From Phycisphaerales bacterium (GTDB lineage: Bacteria; Planctomycetota; Phycisphaerae; Phycisphaerales; UBA1924): a stretch of DNA of 39,529 nucleotides. This document shows, in pieces, positions 1 to 7,752 of this stretch; the first letter of the stretch is position 1, and each line of letters opens with the position of its first letter. The DNA lies in the NCBI GenBank assembly GCA_029260315.1, contig JAJDDM010000160.1:1-39529 (forward strand), in the 5' to 3' direction. The notes beneath the pieces were generated by a model, which did no database searches, was not told the DNA's origin, and was given only the letters and a program-made list of their open reading frames with translations. The position numbers were made by a program, and so were the translations under genes.

Positions 1-102
1 ATGCCCAATGCCCAATGCCCAATGCCCAATGCCCAATGCCCAATGCCCAATGCCCAATGCCCAATGCCCAATGCCCAATGCCCAATGCCCAATGCCCAAT
101 GC
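1..102. repeat. Heptanucleotide tandem array (ATGCCCA)n
   Basis: Fourteen perfect head-to-tail copies of the 7-base unit ATGCCCA fill positions 1-98, and a partial unit follows to 102. The array runs off the left edge, so its true copy number is unknown. It ends 30 bases before the flgB start codon. There is no spacer structure, so it is not a CRISPR. A perfect array of this kind is typical of slipped-strand repeats. Whether it affects flgB expression cannot be read from the sequence. Confidence 0.97.
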
Positions 103-104
103 GC

Positions 105-119
105 TGGCACCTTGCTTGC
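105..119 (+). promoter_or_regulatory. Possible sigma-54-type promoter ahead of flgB
   Basis: The bases TGGCACCTTGCTTGC match the sigma-54 consensus TGGCACG-N4-TTGC except for one base, and they keep the GG-N10-GC spacing exactly. Sigma-54 control of flagellar genes is known in many bacteria. There is a conflict: transcription would start near 131, one base before the GTG at 132, yet a GGAG ribosome binding site at 120-123 is correctly spaced for that GTG and would then not be transcribed. The match may therefore be chance. Confidence 0.3.
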
Positions 120-131
120 GGAGCGTGAGTT

Positions 132-569
132 GTGAGCTTTATTGATGGCATCACGAACGCGGGGGCGCTGCCGGCGTTGGAGGCGACGATTCGGTTCGCC
201 GGGGCTCGCCAGCGGCTGATCGCCAGCGATATCGCGAATATCGACACGCCGGACTACCGCACGCGGGACGTCGATCCGCGGGGGTTCCAGGCGGCGCTGG
301 GCGAGGCGATCGATCGGCGGCGGGCCGGCGGGTCGGTCGGGCCGCTGGGGGCGCAGAGCACGCGGGAGATCCGGTTCGGTCGCGATGGGGGGCTGGAACT
401 GGAGCCGCGGAGCGATCGGGGCAACGTGCTGTTCCACGATCGCAACAACCGGGATCTGGAGCGGCTGATGCAGGACCTGGCGGAGAATATGGGCATGTAT
501 CGGGTGGCGTCGGATCTGCTGAAGAACCGGATGGATCACATCCAGGGCGCGATCCGCGAGACGCGATAG
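132..569 (+). CDS. flgB: Flagellar basal-body rod protein FlgB
   Basis: FlgB is a proximal rod subunit of the flagellar basal body, exported through the flagellar type III system. The 145-residue product has the usual FlgB length. Near the N-terminus it carries the rod/hook motif around [18 protein letters not shown], and its C-terminal helix ends in [22 protein letters not shown], where family members pack in the rod core. The GTG start is preceded by GGAG at 120-123 with an 8-base spacer. It is the first gene of the locus, 11 bases ahead of flgC, and follows the heptamer array. Family assignment is firm; the exact start is less so. Confidence 0.93.
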   Translation: MSFIDGITNAGALPALEATIRFAGARQRLIASDIANIDTPDYRTRDVDPRGFQAALGEAIDRRRAGGSVGPLGAQSTREIRFGRDGGLELEPRSDRGNVLFHDRNNRDLERLMQDLAENMGMYRVASDLLKNRMDHIQGAIRETR

Positions 570-580
570 GGGATTGACGG

Positions 581-1000
581 GTGTACGGGGCTCTGGACAT
601 CTCGGTCGGCGGCATGGTCGCCCAGCGGACGCGGATGAGCGTGATCGCGGCGAACATCGCCAACCAGAGCGTGCTGGAGGACGCCCAGGGCAACTACGCG
701 CCGTATCAGCGCCGGGAGATCGTGTTCGCGCCGGGAGATCCCTCGGCGAGCGGGCGCGAGGCGCGCGAGCTGGGCGTGCATGTGCGGGAGATCTACCAGA
801 ATCCCGACGCGCTGCGGGCGAAGTACATGCCGGGGCATCCGCACGATACGGATGGGGACGGGTATGTGATGGTGCCGGACATCAATCCGATCGTGGAGCA
901 GGTGAACGCGATGGAGGCGGCGCGGGCGTACGAGGCGAACGTGATGGCCGCGGAGGCGAGCAAGGCGATGATGGCACAGGCGTTGCGGTTGTTGGCGTAA
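581..1000 (+). CDS. flgC: Flagellar basal-body rod protein FlgC
   Basis: FlgC is the second proximal rod protein. The 139-residue product begins [16 protein letters not shown] and contains the conserved rod segment [11 protein letters not shown]. It ends in the FlgC-typical helix with [16 protein letters not shown]. The internal stretch [16 protein letters not shown] is also a standard FlgC feature. The GTG start at 581 has AGGGGA at 567-572 with an 8-base spacer. It lies 11 bases after flgB and 88 bases before fliE, consistent with the flgB-flgC-fliE order found in most bacteria. Confidence 0.95.
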   Translation: MYGALDISVGGMVAQRTRMSVIAANIANQSVLEDAQGNYAPYQRREIVFAPGDPSASGREARELGVHVREIYQNPDALRAKYMPGHPHDTDGDGYVMVPDINPIVEQVNAMEAARAYEANVMAAEASKAMMAQALRLLA

Positions 1001-1088
1001 CGGCGCACGACGTGCCGGCACGGAGGCGGAGAGGCGTTGCGGCGGCTTGGGGCAGGAGGCCCGACGCCGCTGAGCGAGGGCAGGTGCG

Positions 1089-1400
1089 ATGAGCGATCCT
1101 GTTGGATTGATCGGCGGGGGGCAGAGCGGGGGGGTGGATCCCCGGGTGTCGGGCGGTGCGCGCCAGGGCACGGAAGGGGCGTCCGGGTTCAAGGACGTCC
1201 TGAAGGAGAACCTGCGCCGGGTGAACGAGCTGGAGCAGGACGCGACGCGGGCGATCGAGGATCTGGCGGCGGGCCGGCGGGGGGACGTCGAGGGCGTGGC
1301 GCTGGCGGCGGAGAAGGCCGACACGGCGTTTAAGGCGCTCCAAGCGGTGCGCAACAAGGTCATCGAGGCGTACGAAGAGATCAAGCAGATGCGGGCGTAG
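1089..1400 (+). CDS. fliE: Flagellar hook-basal body complex protein FliE
   Basis: FliE forms the junction between the MS ring (FliF) and the rod. The 103-residue length is normal. The first third is glycine-rich and poorly conserved, as is usual. The second half shows the diagnostic FliE pattern: GFKDVLKENLRRVNELEQDA, then a helix ending in AFKALQAVRNKVIEAYEEIKQM, equivalent to the mlqVRNKvv.AYqEimrM ending of the family. The ATG at 1089 follows GGCAGGTG. It precedes the repeat-bearing gap before fliF. Confidence 0.93.
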   Translation: MSDPVGLIGGGQSGGVDPRVSGGARQGTEGASGFKDVLKENLRRVNELEQDATRAIEDLAAGRRGDVEGVALAAEKADTAFKALQAVRNKVIEAYEEIKQMRA

Positions 1401-1430
1401 AGGTGGCCAAGTGCTGCCGTCAGCGAGTAT

Positions 1431-1566
1431 TGCGTCAACTGGCGGAGAGTTCGAGCGAATGAGGACGACCGCGTGACGTGCCACCAGCCGTGGCCTTGCA
1501 CGGCTGGTGCTCCTGGGGTAGCGCAGTGAAGCACCAACCGCTCAAAGCAGCGGTTGGTGGCACGAC
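1431..1566. repeat. Two-hairpin dispersed repeat, copy 1
   Basis: This 136-base element aligns without gaps to 39394-39529, with 119 of 136 bases identical by my count. Its core (1477-1564) has 10-bp terminal inverted repeats, CGTGCCACCA and TGGTGGCACG. Inside are two perfect 11-bp stems: CACCAGCCGTG (1482-1492) with CACGGCTGGTG (1499-1509), and CACCAACCGCT (1532-1542) with AGCGGTTGGTG (1549-1559). Each has a 6-base loop. No difference between copies falls in a stem. It lies in the 367-base gap between fliE and fliF. I see nothing in the remaining 1401-1430 and 1567-1767 except the fliF ribosome binding site. It resembles REP/MITE-type non-coding elements; a transcriptional role is possible. 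Confidence 0.92.
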
Positions 1567-1767
1567 GCGTGCGCAAGATCGGCGCAGCGGGGCGCAGGAA
1601 TCGATCGGCAGGGCCTGCGCTTCGCGGGCGATCTGGGCGCGATGATGCGGTGCGTGTGCAGGCGGCGGGCGGGAAGCTCCGAATGAACCGACTCGTTCCG
1701 GCGGGTGAGCCCGCGGGGGCCGGGCGGCGCGGAGCGCCGGTCGTCGATGGCACGGAGGCCGATTTCG

Positions 1768-3426
1768 ATGGATGCGCTGCGCCAGATTCTGAGCCGGATC
1801 GCCAGGCAGCTTGGCAACCTGGGGGCGACGCAGAAGTTGCTGATCGGGTCGCTGGCGGTGACCGCGCTGATGGGGATGTTCCTGGTGACCCAGTACGCGG
1901 GTCGGCGGGACATGGTGCCGCTGATGGACGCCGACCCGGGGCGGGACATGGTGGGGCTGCTTCGGGCGAGCCACATCGAGGCGGAGGTTCGGGGGAACCA
2001 GGTGTTCGTGCCGGCGTCGAGCCAGCGTCTGGCGCTGGCGTCGCTCGCTGAGAACGGCTCGCTGCCGGGCGACACGCAGGTGCTCTTCAACAACCTGATC
2101 GAGCACCAGAAGTGGACGAACTCGCGCGAGCAGAACCAGCAGCAGTTCGATATCGCGTTGCAGAACGAGCTGGCGCGGATCATCGGGCATATCGGCGGGG
2201 TGAAGTCGGCGCGGGTCTTGATCGATGCGCCCAAGGCGACGGGGATCGGGCTGGTGGCGCGCGAGCCGACGGCGTCGGCGACGATCGTGACCAGCGGGCC
2301 GCCCTTGTCCCAAAAGACCGCCGACACGATCGCCTCGTTGATCGCGGGGGCGAAGTCGGGGCTGGGCACGAAGAACGTGCAGGTGATCGACGCGACCAGC
2401 GGCAGGACGTTCCGGGCGAGCGATGAGGGGGATCTGGCGCATTCGGCGTACCTGGAGCACGCGACGGCGGTCGAGAAGCGGATGCGGGCGAAGCTGCTGG
2501 AGCTGTATTCGTACATTCCCGGGGTGATCGTGGCGGTGACGGCGCATGTGGATATCGTGCGCGAGGACATCCGCTCGGAGGATTTCAAGAGCGTGGACGA
2601 GGGCGGGACGGTGCAGTTGTTGGGTAAGGAGCGGACGAGCAGCACGACGCAGACGACGCCGCAGCGCGGGGGTGAGCCGGGGCTCCGATCGAATGCGTCG
2701 GCGAGCATCAACCGCGGATCGGCGGGCTCTGGGACGAGTTCGGAGATGAGCGAGACCGAGACGACGATGGAGAATCACGTCGGTCGGACGACGACGCATC
2801 GGACGGATCCGAAGGGCCAGCCGACGCGATTGGTGGCATCGATCCAGATCCCGCGGGAGTATGTGTCGGAGATCGTCAAGTCGACACTGGGCGAGGATGC
2901 CGAGGGGCCGACGGAGGAGGCGATCAGGCAGAAGTTCGACGAGATCCGCCAGGAGATGGAGACCAAGACCAAGCCGCACTTGCAGACCGAGCAGACCGAG
3001 GGCGAGGTTTCGGTGTCGATGATCCCGGTCGCGCTGCGGCGCGAGGGTGCGCAGCAGGCGTCGATGTTCGGGGGGATCGCCTCGACCGGCGGGGCGCTGG
3101 GCCTGGGCGGGAACATCATGGAGACGGCGATCATCGGCGTGCTGGGGCTGGTGTCGGTGGGGCTGATGCTGATGATGGTCCGGCGGGCGGGCAGGCAGGT
3201 GAAGATGCCCAGCGCCGAGGAGCTGGTGGGGCTGCCGCCGGAGCTGGGGGCGAGTGAGGATCTCGTGGGCGATGTCGGCGAGGGCGAGGACGCGATGGCG
3301 GGTCTGGAGCTTGGCGAGGAGGACGTGGAGTTCCAGAAGATGCTCAACGAGGTGATAGAGCAGGCGAATCACAGTCCGGAGTCGGTCGCGAGCGTGCTGA
3401 ACCGCTGGATATTGCAGGAGGACTAG
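1768..3426 (+). CDS. fliF: Flagellar MS-ring protein FliF
   Basis: FliF forms the MS ring in the inner membrane and houses the export gate. The 552-residue product has a first membrane segment at about 23-41. The YscJ/FliF ring-building domains follow, with PLMDADPGRDMVGLLRA and the VSARVLI-like KSARVLIDAPK. A long periplasmic region leads to a second membrane segment at about 452-472. The C-terminal tail ends in SVASVLNRWILQED, the FliG-binding end. The frame is open from a GTG at 1705, but the ATG at 1768 has GGAGG at 1754-1758 with a 9-base spacer, and the extra residues are unconserved. The stop is 3 bases before the fliG start. Confidence 0.95.
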   Translation: MDALRQILSRIARQLGNLGATQKLLIGSLAVTALMGMFLVTQYAGRRDMVPLMDADPGRDMVGLLRASHIEAEVRGNQVFVPASSQRLALASLAENGSLPGDTQVLFNNLIEHQKWTNSREQNQQQFDIALQNELARIIGHIGGVKSARVLIDAPKATGIGLVAREPTASATIVTSGPPLSQKTADTIASLIAGAKSGLGTKNVQVIDATSGRTFRASDEGDLAHSAYLEHATAVEKRMRAKLLELYSYIPGVIVAVTAHVDIVREDIRSEDFKSVDEGGTVQLLGKERTSSTTQTTPQRGGEPGLRSNASASINRGSAGSGTSSEMSETETTMENHVGRTTTHRTDPKGQPTRLVASIQIPREYVSEIVKSTLGEDAEGPTEEAIRQKFDEIRQEMETKTKPHLQTEQTEGEVSVSMIPVALRREGAQQASMFGGIASTGGALGLGGNIMETAIIGVLGLVSVGLMLMMVRRAGRQVKMPSAEELVGLPPELGASEDLVGDVGEGEDAMAGLELGEEDVEFQKMLNEVIEQANHSPESVASVLNRWILQED

Positions 3427-3429
3427 CCG

Positions 3430-4449
3430 TTGGGCGCTGCGGATCGCATGGAGATGACGCCGGTGCGCAAGGCGGCGGTGGTGCTGCTGGCGGTGGGCCC
3501 GGAGCACAGCGCCGCGGTGCTGAAGCACCTGGGGCCGGAGACGGTCGAGCAGGTGATGCGCGAGCTGGCGTCGCTGGGGCGGATCGACGACGCGCTGCAG
3601 AGCAGCATCATCGAAGAGTTCTATCACCAGTCGCTCGCGCAGCAGTTCGCGAGCGAGGGGAACCTGGATTTCGCCAAAGAGGCGCTGATGGGGGCGATGG
3701 ATCCGGCGGTCGCCGATCGGATCCTGGGGCAGATCCAGACGCAGGTGCGCAAGACGCCGTTCAACTTTCTGCAGAAGGCAGAGAGCGAGCATGTGCTGAC
3801 GTTCATCCAGGACGAGCACCCGCAGACGATCGCGCTGATCGTGTGCCATCTGCCGCACCATCGGGCGGCGGAGATCCTGTCGCGATTGCCGATGGCCAAG
3901 CAGGTGGAGGTGGTCAAGCGGATCGCGAACATGGAGCAGACGAACCCGGACGTGATCCGCGAGGTGGAGCAGGGGCTGGAGAGCCGATTGGCGAACATGC
4001 TGGGCCAATCGATGCAGAAGACCGGCGGGGTGGAGGCGGTGGCGGAGATCCTGAACCTGGCCGATCGGGCGACCGAGAAGACGATCATGGAAGGACTGGA
4101 GAGCGACGATCCGGACCTTGTCGAGGAGATCCGGCGGTTGATGTTCGTGTTCGAGGACATCCTGCTGGTGAACGACAAGGGGATCCAGAGCGTGCTCAAG
4201 GAGATCGACAACGACGAGCTGGCGCTGGCGCTGAAGACCGCGAGCGACGAGCTGAAGGCCAAGATCCTGGGCAACATGTCCCAGCGGGCTTCGGAGCTGA
4301 TCCAGGAGGACATGCAGTACATGGGCCCGGTGCGGCTGAGCGATGTCGAGGCGTCGCAGCAGCGGATCGTCGACGTGGTGCGCCGCCTGGAGGAGGCCGG
4401 CGAGCTGGTGATCGAGGGGCGTGGGACCGACGCGGAGATGGTCGTCTAA
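3430..4449 (+). CDS. fliG: Flagellar motor switch protein FliG
   Basis: FliG is the rotor protein that binds FliF and meets the stator. The 339 residues cover the standard N, middle and C domains. They include KAAVVLLAVGPEHSAAVLKHL at the N-terminus, the middle-domain EHPQTIALI motif near residues 129-137, and a C-domain ending in VRLSDVEASQQRIVDVVRRLEEAGE. The charged helix with FVFEDILLVNDKGIQ and ELALALK is the torque helix region. The TTG at 3430 is chosen because AGGAGG at 3416-3421 lies 8 bases upstream; the in-frame ATG at 3448 has no such site. The site lies inside the end of fliF, implying coupled translation. Confidence 0.96.
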   Translation: MGAADRMEMTPVRKAAVVLLAVGPEHSAAVLKHLGPETVEQVMRELASLGRIDDALQSSIIEEFYHQSLAQQFASEGNLDFAKEALMGAMDPAVADRILGQIQTQVRKTPFNFLQKAESEHVLTFIQDEHPQTIALIVCHLPHHRAAEILSRLPMAKQVEVVKRIANMEQTNPDVIREVEQGLESRLANMLGQSMQKTGGVEAVAEILNLADRATEKTIMEGLESDDPDLVEEIRRLMFVFEDILLVNDKGIQSVLKEIDNDELALALKTASDELKAKILGNMSQRASELIQEDMQYMGPVRLSDVEASQQRIVDVVRRLEEAGELVIEGRGTDAEMVV

Positions 4450-4464
4450 GAGAGAGGCTGGGCG

Positions 4465-5166
4465 TTGGCGATCATGAAGGCATCGAGTGCGGCGGCGTCG
4501 GGCGCCTGCGTGGATCTGGCGGACTTCGGCGAGCGGGCCGAGATGATCCTGAGCGAGGCTCGCGCCAAGGCGTCGCGGCTGCTTGCCGATGCGCGGGGCG
4601 AGTGCGAGCTGCTGACCGAGAGCGCCGCGGAGCTCGCGCGGGACAAGGGCGAGCGCGAGGGATTCCAGGCGGGGCTGGAGCGCGGTCGCAAGGAAGGACG
4701 CGAGCTGGCGCACCGCGAGAAGTGCGATGAGATCGCGGCGTTGGCGTCGGGGCTCGGCGAGGCGCTCTCGCGATTCGAGTCGCGCCGCGTTGCGTTGGAA
4801 TCGCTGGCGCGGGACGACCTCTTGGATCTGGCGATTCGGCTGAGCGAGCGGATCACGCGCAGGCGGCTGGCGATCGAGCCGGGGCTGGTGGCCCAGCAGG
4901 TCGAGGGCGCGATCGAGGCGGTGTCGCGCGGCTCGCGGCTGACGGTTGCGTTGCATCCCGATGATGCGATGCTGGTGCGCGAGCTCGCGGGCGAGTGGAG
5001 CGAGCGCGTTGAGATCGAGGAGGATGGAACGATCGAGCGCGGCGGGTGTCTGGTGCGCAACGAGCGGGGGGTGGTCGCGGACGCGACGGTCTCGACGCAG
5101 CTCGAGCGGATCGCGCAGGCGATCCTGCCGGGGAGTTCTGACGCGGCGCCCGGGGTTGCGGCGTGA
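4465..5166 (+). CDS. fliH: Flagellar assembly protein FliH
   Basis: FliH is the stator-like regulator of the FliI ATPase at the export apparatus. The 233-residue product has the FliH layout. An N-terminal coiled coil with alanine and glutamate-rich heptads (RAEMILSEARAKASRLLADA) is followed by a GFQAGLERGRKEGRELAHR segment resembling the GxxxG-rich helix of the family. The C-terminal domain has LAIRLSERITRRRL and a beta-rich end (GGCLVRNERGVVADATVSTQLERI). The start is TTG, with AGAGAGG at 4451-4457 spaced 7 bases. The ATG at 4474 is the alternative. The stop codon overlaps the fliI start. Confidence 0.9.
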   Translation: MAIMKASSAAASGACVDLADFGERAEMILSEARAKASRLLADARGECELLTESAAELARDKGEREGFQAGLERGRKEGRELAHREKCDEIAALASGLGEALSRFESRRVALESLARDDLLDLAIRLSERITRRRLAIEPGLVAQQVEGAIEAVSRGSRLTVALHPDDAMLVRELAGEWSERVEIEEDGTIERGGCLVRNERGVVADATVSTQLERIAQAILPGSSDAAPGVAA

Positions 5167-6554
5167 ATCCGTTCGACGAGGCATGGGAGCGTGCGCGCGA
5201 GGGCGAGCGAATCGAGCGCGTGGGGACGATCCGCTCGCTGCGGGGGTTGTGCGCGGCGGTGCGGGATCTGGCTGCGCCGGTGGGGTCGCTGGTGAAGCTG
5301 GAGACCGAGTCGGGCGGGACGGCGGGTGAGGTGATCGGGTTCGAGGATTCGGACGCGATCGTGATGCCGCTGGCGGGGCGCGATGGGCTGATGGCGGGCG
5401 GGCGTGCGGTGTTGGAGCAGACCTCGCCGACGGTGCGCGTGGGGGCGGAGCTGTTGGGGCGTGTGATCGATGGGCTGGGGCGGGCGATCGATGGTCGGGG
5501 TCCGGTGCGCCCGATGGGTTCGCGTCCATTGCAGCCTGCGCCGATCGACGCGATGCGCAGGCGGCTGATCCGCGAGCGATTGGCGACGGGTGTGCGGGCG
5601 GTGGACACGATGACGCCGGTGGGGCGCGGGCAGCGGTTGGGGATCTTCGCGGGGCCGGGGGTGGGTAAGAGCACGCTGCTTGCGCAGTTGGTGCGGGGGA
5701 GCGAGAGCGACGCGAACGTGATCGCGCTGATCGGCGAGCGGGGTCGTGAGGTGCGCGAGTTCATCCAGGAGACGTTGGGGGACGAGGCGCTCTCGCGGAG
5801 CGTCGTGGTGGTGGCGACGGGGGACGAGTCGCCGGCGATGCGCGTGCGGGCGGCCAAGGGCGCGTGCGCGATCGCCGAGAGCCTGCGGGATGAGGGAAAG
5901 GACGTGCTGTTCATCATGGACTCCGCGACGCGGTTCGCGCACGCGCAGCGGCAGATCGGGCTTGCGGTTGGGGAGCCGCCGGCGACGCGCGGGTACACGC
6001 CGAGTGTGTTCAGTGAGTTGGCGCAGTTGCTGGAGCGGGCGGGGGCGGTGGAGGCGAGCGACGGAGCGACGGAGCGACGGAGCGGCGAAGGGGGACTGGG
6101 CGGGTCGATCACGGGGATGTACACGATATTGGTCGAGGGCGATGACATGACCGAGCCGATCGCCGACGCGGCTCGGGGAATCCTGGATGGACACTTGATC
6201 CTGTCGCGCGATCTGGCGAAGCGCGGCCACTTCCCGGCGATCGATGTGCTGGATTCTGTCAGCCGGGTGACGGGCGAGATCTGCGACGAGCGACACTTGG
6301 CGGCGCGCCAAGTGCTGCTTCGGTTGCTCGCCAAGCACGGCGAGGTGGCGGAGCTGGTGCGGATCGGGGCGTACGCGGCGGGCAGCGACGCCGAGGCGGA
6401 TACGGCGATCGCGTTTCTCGAGGAGATCGAGGCGCTGCTGACCCAGGCGCGGGGCGAGGCGAGCGCGTTCGATGCGTCGCGAGCGGCGATGGTCGACCTG
6501 GGCGAGCGGGCGTCGGCGGCGCTGGCGGCCCGTAAGCAGCAGAGGGCGGCGTGA
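5163..6554 (+). CDS. fliI: Flagellum-specific ATP synthase FliI
   Basis: FliI is the F1-beta-like ATPase of the flagellar type III export system. The 463 residues contain the P-loop GPGVGKST at 164-171, IALIGERGREVREFI at about 187-201, Walker B DVLFIMDS at 247-254, and the ATRFAHAQRQIGLAVGEPPATRGYTPSVF block in pieces around 255-283. Between ERAG (about 291-294) and GGSITGMYTILVEGDD lies an extra stretch of about ten residues (VEASDGATERRS), encoded by an 8-bp tandem repeat. Most FliI proteins have a shorter loop there. The GTG start overlaps the fliH stop, and the stop overlaps the fliJ start. Confidence 0.97.
   Translation: MNPFDEAWERAREGERIERVGTIRSLRGLCAAVRDLAAPVGSLVKLETESGGTAGEVIGFEDSDAIVMPLAGRDGLMAGGRAVLEQTSPTVRVGAELLGRVIDGLGRAIDGRGPVRPMGSRPLQPAPIDAMRRRLIRERLATGVRAVDTMTPVGRGQRLGIFAGPGVGKSTLLAQLVRGSESDANVIALIGERGREVREFIQETLGDEALSRSVVVVATGDESPAMRVRAAKGACAIAESLRDEGKDVLFIMDSATRFAHAQRQIGLAVGEPPATRGYTPSVFSELAQLLERAGAVEASDGATERRSGEGGLGGSITGMYTILVEGDDMTEPIADAARGILDGHLILSRDLAKRGHFPAIDVLDSVSRVTGEICDERHLAARQVLLRLLAKHGEVAELVRIGAYAAGSDAEADTAIAFLEEIEALLTQARGEASAFDASRAAMVDLGERASAALAARKQQRAA
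6056..6084 (+). repeat. Octanucleotide tandem repeat inside fliI
   Basis: Three perfect copies of GAGCGACG (6056-6079) plus five further bases of a fourth copy lie within the fliI reading frame. Three units make 24 bases, so the frame is kept, but gain or loss of one unit would shift it. The encoded residues form the extra loop described under fliI. Confidence 0.9.
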
Positions 6555-7006
6555 TGGGCGGGTTCCGGTTCGAGCTCGAGGCGGTGTTGCGGCAGCGCGA
6601 GCACGCCGAGCGCGTCGAGCAGGTCGCGATGGGGACGATCGATCGCGAGCGATTGGCGCTGGAGGCGGAGCTGGGGGCGGCGCAGGGGGAGATCGAGGAT
6701 GAGCAGGCGGAGTTGCGCCGGCGTCTCGTGGGCGCGCGGTTTGCAACGGTTCGCGATCAGGCGCTGGCGGTGGGGGTGATCGAGCGACGGGCGGCGGGGA
6801 TCGCGCGGCGTCTCGCGGAGACGCTGGAGCGATTGGAGAAGGCTCGGGAGCGGTTGGTGCGAGCCTCGGCGGATCGGCGGGCGATCGAGCTGCTGAGAGA
6901 ACGCCGATATGAGACCTGGCGGCGCGAGCAGCTCCGCAAGGAGCAGCGGACGCTGGACGATGTGGTCAGCGGAGCGAGCGCTCGACGGGCGCAGGAGGCC
7001 GCGTGA
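6554..7006 (+). CDS. fliJ: Flagellar export protein FliJ
   Basis: FliJ is the small coiled-coil stalk of the flagellar export ATPase. The 150-residue product begins GGFRFELEAVLRQREHAER, matching the family opening F.l..vL..R...e. It continues as one almost uninterrupted charged helix rich in E, R, A and L, ending with ERRYETWRREQLRKEQRTLDD, the FliJ C-terminal pattern. I chose the ATG at 6554, overlapping the fliI TGA, with AGAGGG at 6541-6546 as ribosome binding site; a GTG one codon upstream is possible. The overlap at both ends supports coupling to fliI and to the following gene. Confidence 0.88.
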   Translation: MGGFRFELEAVLRQREHAERVEQVAMGTIDRERLALEAELGAAQGEIEDEQAELRRRLVGARFATVRDQALAVGVIERRAAGIARRLAETLERLEKARERLVRASADRRAIELLRERRYETWRREQLRKEQRTLDDVVSGASARRAQEAA

Positions 7007-7752
7007 TGCGCAGGATCTGGACGATTCTTTCGGTGCTGGCGATCGGCAATCTGGTGGCGTTGGTCGGGCTTGTGGGGTGGCTGGGGGCGAGCGGTCGGCT
7101 AAGCGTCGATCGTGTGCGCTCGATGCGCGAGATGCTGGGCGAGACGGCCGAGGCCCAAGCGGCTCGGGAGAAGAGCAACGCGGAGGAGGCCGAGGCGAGC
7201 GCCGAGGGCGACGATCGGGGCGTGGCGCTGTCGTCGGCCGAGCTGATGGAGATGCGGCTGGATGGGATCGAGGCGGATCGGGAACGTCGGCGTCGCTTGG
7301 CGCAGGAGGCGCGGGATCTAGGGGCGTCGTTGGCGCAGCGGGAATCGGCGCTGCAGCGCGATCGAGAGGCGCTGGCAACGGAGCGCGAGGCGTATGAGGA
7401 GTATTTGGCGTCGATCGCGCAGACCGACGGTGACGCGCAGTTCCGCAAGGCGGTGAAGGTATTGGACGGTCTGAAGGCGCAGGACGCGGCGGGGATCATC
7501 ACGGCGCTGATCGAGTCGGGTAAGGACGGGCTCATGGACGGCGAAGAGGGGTCGGAGGGCGCGGAAGATGCCGCCGACGCGCCGGGATTGCGCATGGGGG
7601 GCGTCGATCGTGCGGTGTCGTATGTGAACGCGATGCAGGAGCGATCGCGTTTGAAGCTGATGGCGGAGCTCTCGGCGGATCGCCCGGAGCTGGCCGCGGA
7701 CTTGCTGGAGCGTCTGCGTAGCCGCGGGATTGCCGCGGCGCAGACGCCATGA
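7006..7752 (+). CDS. MotE/YlxF-like flagellar membrane protein
   Basis: This 248-residue product has one N-terminal membrane segment (about 4-27). A long charged coiled coil follows (about 85-140, with ERRRRLAQEARDLGASL and ALQRDREALATEREAYEE). A C-terminal region includes FRKAVKVLDGLKAQDAAGIITALIE, similar to the MgtE-N-like domain of MotE/YlxF/FlbB proteins. Those proteins sit between fliJ and fliK in Firmicutes and spirochaetes and are linked to flagellar assembly or chaperoning of MotC. The same position here supports the assignment. The ATG at 7006 has AGGAGG upstream at 6993-6998 and overlaps the fliJ stop. The sequence is divergent, so the family call rests on architecture plus place. 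Confidence 0.72.
   Translation: MRRIWTILSVLAIGNLVALVGLVGWLGASGRLSVDRVRSMREMLGETAEAQAAREKSNAEEAEASAEGDDRGVALSSAELMEMRLDGIEADRERRRRLAQEARDLGASLAQRESALQRDREALATEREAYEEYLASIAQTDGDAQFRKAVKVLDGLKAQDAAGIITALIESGKDGLMDGEEGSEGAEDAADAPGLRMGGVDRAVSYVNAMQERSRLKLMAELSADRPELAADLLERLRSRGIAAAQTP

Noticed and set aside
1..102. CRISPR array at the left edge
   Set aside because: The units are 7 bases with no spacers and no cas genes follow.
1558..1572. Second sigma-54-like site (TGGCACG ... GTGC) at the end of repeat copy 1
   Set aside because: The -12 part deviates (GTGC for TTGC), and the TGGCACG is part of the repeat's terminal inverted repeat. It lies about 200 bases from fliF.
536..1753. Minus-strand open frame containing a GWWHVTRSS-like stretch, also seen at 39192-39500
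   Set aside because: The shared peptide is the translation of the two-hairpin repeat, not a protein family; the rest is antisense to flgC and fliE.
1435..5529. Very long minus-strand open frame (over 1300 codons) opposite fliF to fliI; similar ones at 18446-21544 and 4446-6746
   Set aside because: They lie antisense to firmly identified flagellar genes, are rich in Arg, His, Pro and Leu, and show no domain. High G+C in the third codon position makes such frames by chance.
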